A stretch of DNA of 8,598 bases from Vulcanimicrobiia bacterium (GTDB taxonomy: Bacteria > Vulcanimicrobiota > Vulcanimicrobiia > Vulcanimicrobiales > Vulcanimicrobiaceae). The stretch spans positions 1 through 8,598 of the forward strand of contig JANWKW010000068.1 in assembly GCA_025451135.1 (NCBI GenBank), read 5' to 3'. Position numbers and translations under genes: made by a program. Position 1 is the first letter of the stretch. Every line of letters begins with the position of its first letter. Shown here piece after piece: positions 5,491 through 8,598 of this stretch. The notes under the pieces are model-generated. The model saw nothing but the letters and a program-made list of their open reading frames with translations, searched no databases and had not been told where the DNA came from.

Positions 5491-6660
5491 ATGGACAACG
5501 AACTTCGACCGCAGCCCGAGCCCATCGCTCAGGCCGAGGCTGCTAACCCCGAGCCCGCCGCCGTCGAGGCCACCCCCGCACCGGTCGAGCCCGTTGCCGC
5601 CGCGCCCGCGCAGGAACCGGCCAAGGCCGAGCTGGCGGTGACGGAGACCTCCGCGCTCGCCGTCGATGCGCCCGCGCCCGTCGCGGCCGAAGCTCCCGCC
5701 GCCGCCGTGGTCGAGGCTCCGGCCCCGCCGTCGGCTCCGCCGCAGGTGATCGCCGTCCCGCCGACCCCGCCGCCGCCGCCCGACCCGGAAGCCGCCGAAC
5801 GCGCGAAGGCCGCCGCCGCTGCGCGTGCCGCTGCCGATGCGGCCCGGCGCGCGCAGGTCGAAGCCGCGTGGAAAGCCCTGGCCGCCGGGAAGACCACGCG
5901 CGAGACGCACGAAGCCACCGTCAAGAGCGCCGTCAAGGGCGGTTTCCTGGTCGGCATCGGCGCGTTCCGCGGGTTTCTGCCCGCCTCGCAATCGCGTCTT
6001 GCCGGCATCGCTCCCGAACAGTTGGCGGGCACCAAGATCCCGGTCATCGTGCTCGACGCCGACGACGCCAAGAAGCGCGTCGTCGTCTCGCACCGCCAGG
6101 CCCTCGAGACGCAGCGTCGCGCGGCCCGCGCCGAACTGTTGGCCAACCTCAAGGTCGGCGCCGAACGCGAAGCGACCGTCGTCCGGCTGGCCGACTTCGG
6201 CGCGTTCGTCGATCTGGGCGGCGTCGACGCGCTCGTCCCGATCGGCGAACTCGCGCTCGAACGCGTTGAGAAGGTCGGCGACGTCGTCAAGGTCGGCGAC
6301 AAATTCCCGGTCAAGATCCTGCGCGTCGACGAAGGCGGCAAGAAGATCGGCGCGTCGCGCCGCGCGATGCTGCCGGACCCGTGGCGCGATCACGCCGCCA
6401 TCCTGCAGCGCGGCAAGGTCACCGAAGGCACAGTCGTCGAGAACGGCTCCGAGCTGAAGATCGAGATCGCCCCGGGGATCGTCGGCGTCGTCTCGGAGAA
6501 CGAGGCGATACCGAGCGACTACGAGATCGGCGAGAAGGTCGAGGTCTCGGTCCGCTCGCTCGACCCGCGCACGCGCAAGCTGCGCTTGAGCACGATGCAC
6601 GCCGCCCCGTCGTTCGAGAGCGGATCGTTCGCGCCGCTCGGGGCCGAGCTCAAGCACTAG
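5491..6660 (+). CDS. S1-domain RNA-binding protein (ribosomal protein S1-like), 389 aa, with Ala/Pro-rich N-terminal extension
   Basis: Residues 1-125 are low complexity: Ala, Pro, Glu and Val dominate, with a PTPPPPPDP stretch (91-99) then an Ala/Arg/Glu helix-forming segment (100-130). Three S1-type OB-fold domains follow. The first is about 130-204 (GGFLVGIGAFRGFLPASQ, VVVSHRQALE). The second is about 220-292 and is the most canonical (LADFGAFVDLGGVDALVP, IGASRRAML). The third is about 305-368 and is divergent (GTVVENGSELKIEIAPGIVG, RKLRLSTM). This resembles ribosomal protein S1, which binds mRNA on the small subunit, but S1 proteins usually carry four to six domains and no such extension. 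It may be the main S1 of this lineage or a second S1-like protein; I leave out a gene symbol. The ATG at 5491 is the natural start, although no clear Shine-Dalgarno sequence precedes it. Its stop is 6 bp from the stop of the convergent gene. Confidence 0.88.
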   Translation: MDNELRPQPEPIAQAEAANPEPAAVEATPAPVEPVAAAPAQEPAKAELAVTETSALAVDAPAPVAAEAPAAAVVEAPAPPSAPPQVIAVPPTPPPPPDPEAAERAKAAAAARAAADAARRAQVEAAWKALAAGKTTRETHEATVKSAVKGGFLVGIGAFRGFLPASQSRLAGIAPEQLAGTKIPVIVLDADDAKKRVVVSHRQALETQRRAARAELLANLKVGAEREATVVRLADFGAFVDLGGVDALVPIGELALERVEKVGDVVKVGDKFPVKILRVDEGGKKIGASRRAMLPDPWRDHAAILQRGKVTEGTVVENGSELKIEIAPGIVGVVSENEAIPSDYEIGEKVEVSVRSLDPRTRKLRLSTMHAAPSFESGSFAPLGAELKH

Positions 6661-6666
6661 CCGGGG

Positions 6667-7041
6667 CTATCGTCCGGCGGCTCTCCGCGTCAGGATGATC
6701 GTCGCGAAGAACCGGCCGGCGTCCCAGTAGCCGCGCGCCAAGATCCGCCGGCCGCGCACCAGCGCCCCGGCCGTCCGGTTCGCGACCGCGGGCGTGGCGT
6801 CGATGGTGAGCCGCCGGTTCGCCGGCGCGACGATCGTCAGCAGACGTCCCTTGACCGCCGCGATCGTCGCGGCGATCTCTTCGTGCCGGCGCGCATCGGG
6901 TCCGCACGTCGCGTACGAGACCCAGACGTCGCCCGTCCACTGCCCGCACGCCGCATCGACGTAGGGCGCCTGCGCGCCCGCCGGAGCCGCCAGCGCGAGG
7001 AGAACCCCGGCGATCGCGGCGGGAGCGCAGAACGATCTCAT
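6667..7041 (-). CDS. Small secreted protein of unknown function, 124 aa
   Basis: A signal peptide is clear at residues 1-24 (MRSFCAPAAIAGVLLALAAPAGA, cleavage after AGA). The mature part of about 100 residues has a Cys pair in CGQWTGDVWVSYATC (32-46) and a Val/Ile/Arg-rich beta stretch (63-118: GRLLTIVAPANRRLTID, then TAGALVRGRRILARGYWD). The 'write-then-qualify' pattern of short beta strands recalls small OB-like secreted proteins of the DUF5666 kind, but I cannot confirm this. The ATG overlaps the stop of the upstream gene as ATGA (7041-7038), with AGAAGG-like sequence four bases before it, which indicates coupled translation. It ends 6 bp from the stop of the convergent S1-domain gene, leaving no room for a separate terminator. 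Confidence 0.82.
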   Translation of the reverse strand: MRSFCAPAAIAGVLLALAAPAGAQAPYVDAACGQWTGDVWVSYATCGPDARRHEEIAATIAAVKGRLLTIVAPANRRLTIDATPAVANRTAGALVRGRRILARGYWDAGRFFATIILTRRAAGR

Positions 7042-7469
7042 CGCGCCTTCTTGCGCGTCGTCGCCTTCTTGCGCGTCGTCGTCTTCTTGCGCGTCGTCGC
7101 CTTCTTGCGCGTCGTCGCCTTCTTGCGGGTGGACTTCTTGCGCGTGGCGGCCGCCTTCTTGGCGCTGCGGCTGCGATCGGCGGCGGTGCGCCCGGTCTTC
7201 GGTTTGCGCCCCAGATCGCCCCAGCCCGATTCCGACAGGTCGACGCCGTAGTGCTTGGCCGCCTTCTTGATATTGGCGAACGCGACGTCGCGCTCGGCGT
7301 CGGAGACGCCGGTCACCTGATCGAACCGGGCGATCGCGTTGCGCACGTGCCTCGCATCGGTCATCGGCTCCGCGCGTTCTTTCGGGAACGCGAACACGCT
7401 GCTCGGCAGGTCGGCCCGCTTGGTGAGCGTGCCGTGCTTCTCGTAGGGTTTCCACGTTGCTCTAGCCAT
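7038..7469 (-). CDS. DUF6582-type protein with histone-H1-like Lys/Arg tail, 143 aa
   Basis: Residues about 14-90 match my memory of the DUF6582 family: LPSSVFAFPKERAEPMTDA (21-39), HVRNAIARFDQVTGVSDAER (41-60), IKKAAKHYGVDLSESGW (67-83). Its biochemical role is unknown. From about 88 to the end is a basic tail built of TTRKKA units (SAKKAAATRKKSTRKKATTRKKATT...), like the C-terminal tail of bacterial histone-H1-like proteins, so nucleic-acid binding is likely. The tail is encoded by an 18-bp tandem repeat, so its length may vary between strains. The ATG at 7469 lies 21 bp after the GloVer-protein stop; no ribosome binding site is seen, but TACGGT sits nine bases upstream, which might be a -10 box. 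The stop overlaps the next gene's ATG. A fusion of a small conserved domain with an H1-like tail suggests nucleoid or stress-related work, which is inference. Confidence 0.87.
   Translation of the reverse strand: MARATWKPYEKHGTLTKRADLPSSVFAFPKERAEPMTDARHVRNAIARFDQVTGVSDAERDVAFANIKKAAKHYGVDLSESGWGDLGRKPKTGRTAADRSRSAKKAAATRKKSTRKKATTRKKATTRKKTTTRKKATTRKKAR
7045..7134. repeat. 18-bp tandem repeat encoding the basic tail
   Basis: The + strand unit is gccttcttgcgcgtcgtc. Four consecutive copies occupy 7045-7116, the third differing by one base (gtcttc...). A fifth, diverged copy (7117-7134) ends gcgggtggac, and a shortened partial unit follows. On the coding (-) strand each unit encodes six residues of the type TTRKKA. 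Near-identity at the DNA level suggests recent duplication by slippage or unequal recombination. Confidence 0.9.
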
Positions 7470-7490
7470 AGTGTCAGAACCGTACCCACT

Positions 7491-8598
7491 CTACGGGATC
7501 GGTATCGCGAAGATCGTCCCGTCGTCCTTGCTCGAGCCGCCTTCGGTGGTCATGCCGTAGACCGTCCCGCTATCGACGATCACGTTGTCGATCGGCTTCG
7601 CGCCGTCGCCGTTGGTCCCGTCGAAGTGATAGAACTGCTGGATCGACCCTGTCGATCCGAAGGTTTGCGGCGCGATCCGGAAGACCGTACCGTCGTCGTG
7701 GCTGCCGCCCAGGCGCGTGGTGCCGTACAAGTACCCGCTCACCGGATCGTAGAGCAGCGAGCCGTAGGGATCGGCGCCGTCGTCGTCGTTCGTCCCGGTG
7801 AACTGATAGAACGTGCTGTAGGATCCGGTCGCGGTATCTATCTGGAAGATCACGCCATCGCCGCTGCCCAGGCCGCTGCAGTCGCTCTCGTCGCCGCCGC
7901 GCCCGGTCCCGCCGCACTGCGTCATCCCGTAGAGGATGGTGTCGCTGCCGCTCGCGACCGGCGTCAAGTAGCCGTGATCCGAATGCGCGCCGTCGCTGCC
8001 GGTCCCGGTGAAATTATGCACGACCGCGAACGGCCCCGATGGCAGCTGATACTTGAACACCGTCCCGAGATCGGCAGAGCCGCCTTTGCGCGTGATCCCC
8101 CACAGCACCGAACCGACCTGGACGATCCGGCCGTGCGGCTCCTCGCCGTCGCTGCTCGAGAAGCTGTAGATCGGCGTGGTCGCGCCGCCCCCCGGCGCGA
8201 TCGCGTAGATGAAGCCGTGATCGTGGGCGCCGCCCAGCGCGCTCTGCCCGTAGAGCACGCCGCTCGCGGGATCGATCGAGAAGCTGCTGTGCTGCTGCGA
8301 CCCGTCGTTCGGCGCGCCGGCGAACGAGTGGATGTCGGTGACCGCGAGCGAAGACGGATCGAGCGTGAGGATCTGGCCGTCGTTGTACGTCGTGGTGCCG
8401 GTGTCGTTCACGCCCTGGGTGGTGCTGTAGAGCAGGCCGTCGCTCGCGTCGGCCACCATCGCGTCATGCCGCGGCGAGCAGCCGTCCGTTCCGCTGAACG
8501 AATAGACCAGCGCGTAGCCGCTCCCGTTCGGCGCGACCTTGAAGAACGTGCCGCACTTGCTGGCGTTGCCGCCGGCCGCCGTCCGGCCGAACAGCACC
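7491..8598 (-). CDS. GloVer-repeat beta-propeller-like protein, 3' part (at least 368 aa; 5' end outside window)
   Basis: The visible 368 residues hold seven copies of a repeat of about 50-68 residues. Each has a (L/V)(Y/F/W)GxTxxGG block followed by G(T/V)(V/I)F(K/R/Q/A)I: LFGRTAAGG (2), LYSTTQGV (56), LYGQSALGG (115), LWGITRKGG (165), LYGMTQCGG (222), LYGTTRLGG (290) and VYGMTTEGG (346). Between them come F-G-T-D/N-G blocks such as YSFSGTDG and YQFTGTN. This is the pattern named 'choice-of-anchor tandem repeat GloVer-containing protein', usually exported and predicted to form a beta-propeller; its ligand is unknown. Seven repeats would suit a seven-bladed propeller, but more may lie upstream. 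The apparent start at 8597 is a GTG inside the first repeat, so the true start and any signal peptide are beyond the window. The stop at 7493-7491 is 21 bp from the next gene on the same strand. Confidence 0.88.
   Translation of the reverse strand, partial: VLFGRTAAGGNASKCGTFFKVAPNGSGYALVYSFSGTDGCSPRHDAMVADASDGLLYSTTQGVNDTGTTTYNDGQILTLDPSSLAVTDIHSFAGAPNDGSQQHSSFSIDPASGVLYGQSALGGAHDHGFIYAIAPGGGATTPIYSFSSSDGEEPHGRIVQVGSVLWGITRKGGSADLGTVFKYQLPSGPFAVVHNFTGTGSDGAHSDHGYLTPVASGSDTILYGMTQCGGTGRGGDESDCSGLGSGDGVIFQIDTATGSYSTFYQFTGTNDDDGADPYGSLLYDPVSGYLYGTTRLGGSHDDGTVFRIAPQTFGSTGSIQQFYHFDGTNGDGAKPIDNVIVDSGTVYGMTTEGGSSKDDGTIFAIPIP

Noticed and set aside
6640..6690. Search for a terminator between the convergent S1-domain gene and the 124-aa secreted gene
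   Set aside because: The gap is only 6 bp. A small gctcg-gggc-cgagc repeat lies inside the S1 gene end, but no T-run follows, so no terminator is called.
7045..7140. Tandem repeat considered as a CRISPR array
   Set aside because: The units are contiguous with no spacers, keep the reading frame and encode a lysine/arginine tail.

Overview
The window is high-GC bacterial DNA with two tRNA genes and eight protein-coding genes, one of them cut by the window end. Nothing in it is a decisive taxonomic marker. The GloVer-repeat protein, the DUF6582-type protein, the DUF4239-type membrane protein and the large secreted protein with a 'YAPPG' segment remind me of soil lineages such as Eremiobacterota/Vulcanimicrobiota or Acidobacteriota. 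That placement is recollection, not proof. I see no insertion sequence, integrase, CRISPR array or phage gene.

Layout. At the left edge a truncated tRNA-Gln(CUG) and a complete tRNA-Glu(CUC) lie one base apart on the + strand and end at a palindromic hairpin (about 153-183). Facing them on the - strand, about 4219 to 187, is a probable operon of three exported proteins, in transcription order: (1) a 470-aa protein of unknown function with two Ser/Thr-rich beta-type segments and a C-terminal Ig-like/carboxypeptidase-regulatory-like domain; (2) a 625-aa multicopper oxidase; (3) a 214-aa uncharacterised secreted protein. Each has a signal peptide and a visible ribosome binding site. The oxidase has all ten His and the one Cys that bind the four coppers, but the motif blocks run in the reverse of the usual order, so it looks like a circular permutation of a laccase.

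Upstream of the operon, on the same strand, is an 85-aa protein whose last 17 residues include 8 histidines (probable metal binding). It is divergent from a + strand 259-aa four-helix membrane protein of the DUF4239 type. The 61-bp gap between them shows no good ribosome binding site for either gene but has -10-like boxes 6-7 bases from both start codons, so both may be leaderless. The membrane protein is followed on the + strand by a 389-aa protein with three S1-type RNA-binding domains behind an Ala/Pro-rich N-terminal extension.

The right end is on the - strand: a seven-repeat GloVer-type beta-propeller protein (5' end outside the window), a 143-aa DUF6582-type protein with a histone-H1-like Lys/Arg tail built from an 18-bp DNA repeat, and, overlapping it by ATGA, a 124-aa small secreted protein. 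The last gene converges on the S1-protein gene with only 6 bp between their stop codons.

The most interesting region is the operon at 187-4219: an exported permuted copper oxidase between two secreted proteins of unknown function, with a His-rich putative metal-binding protein next to it.
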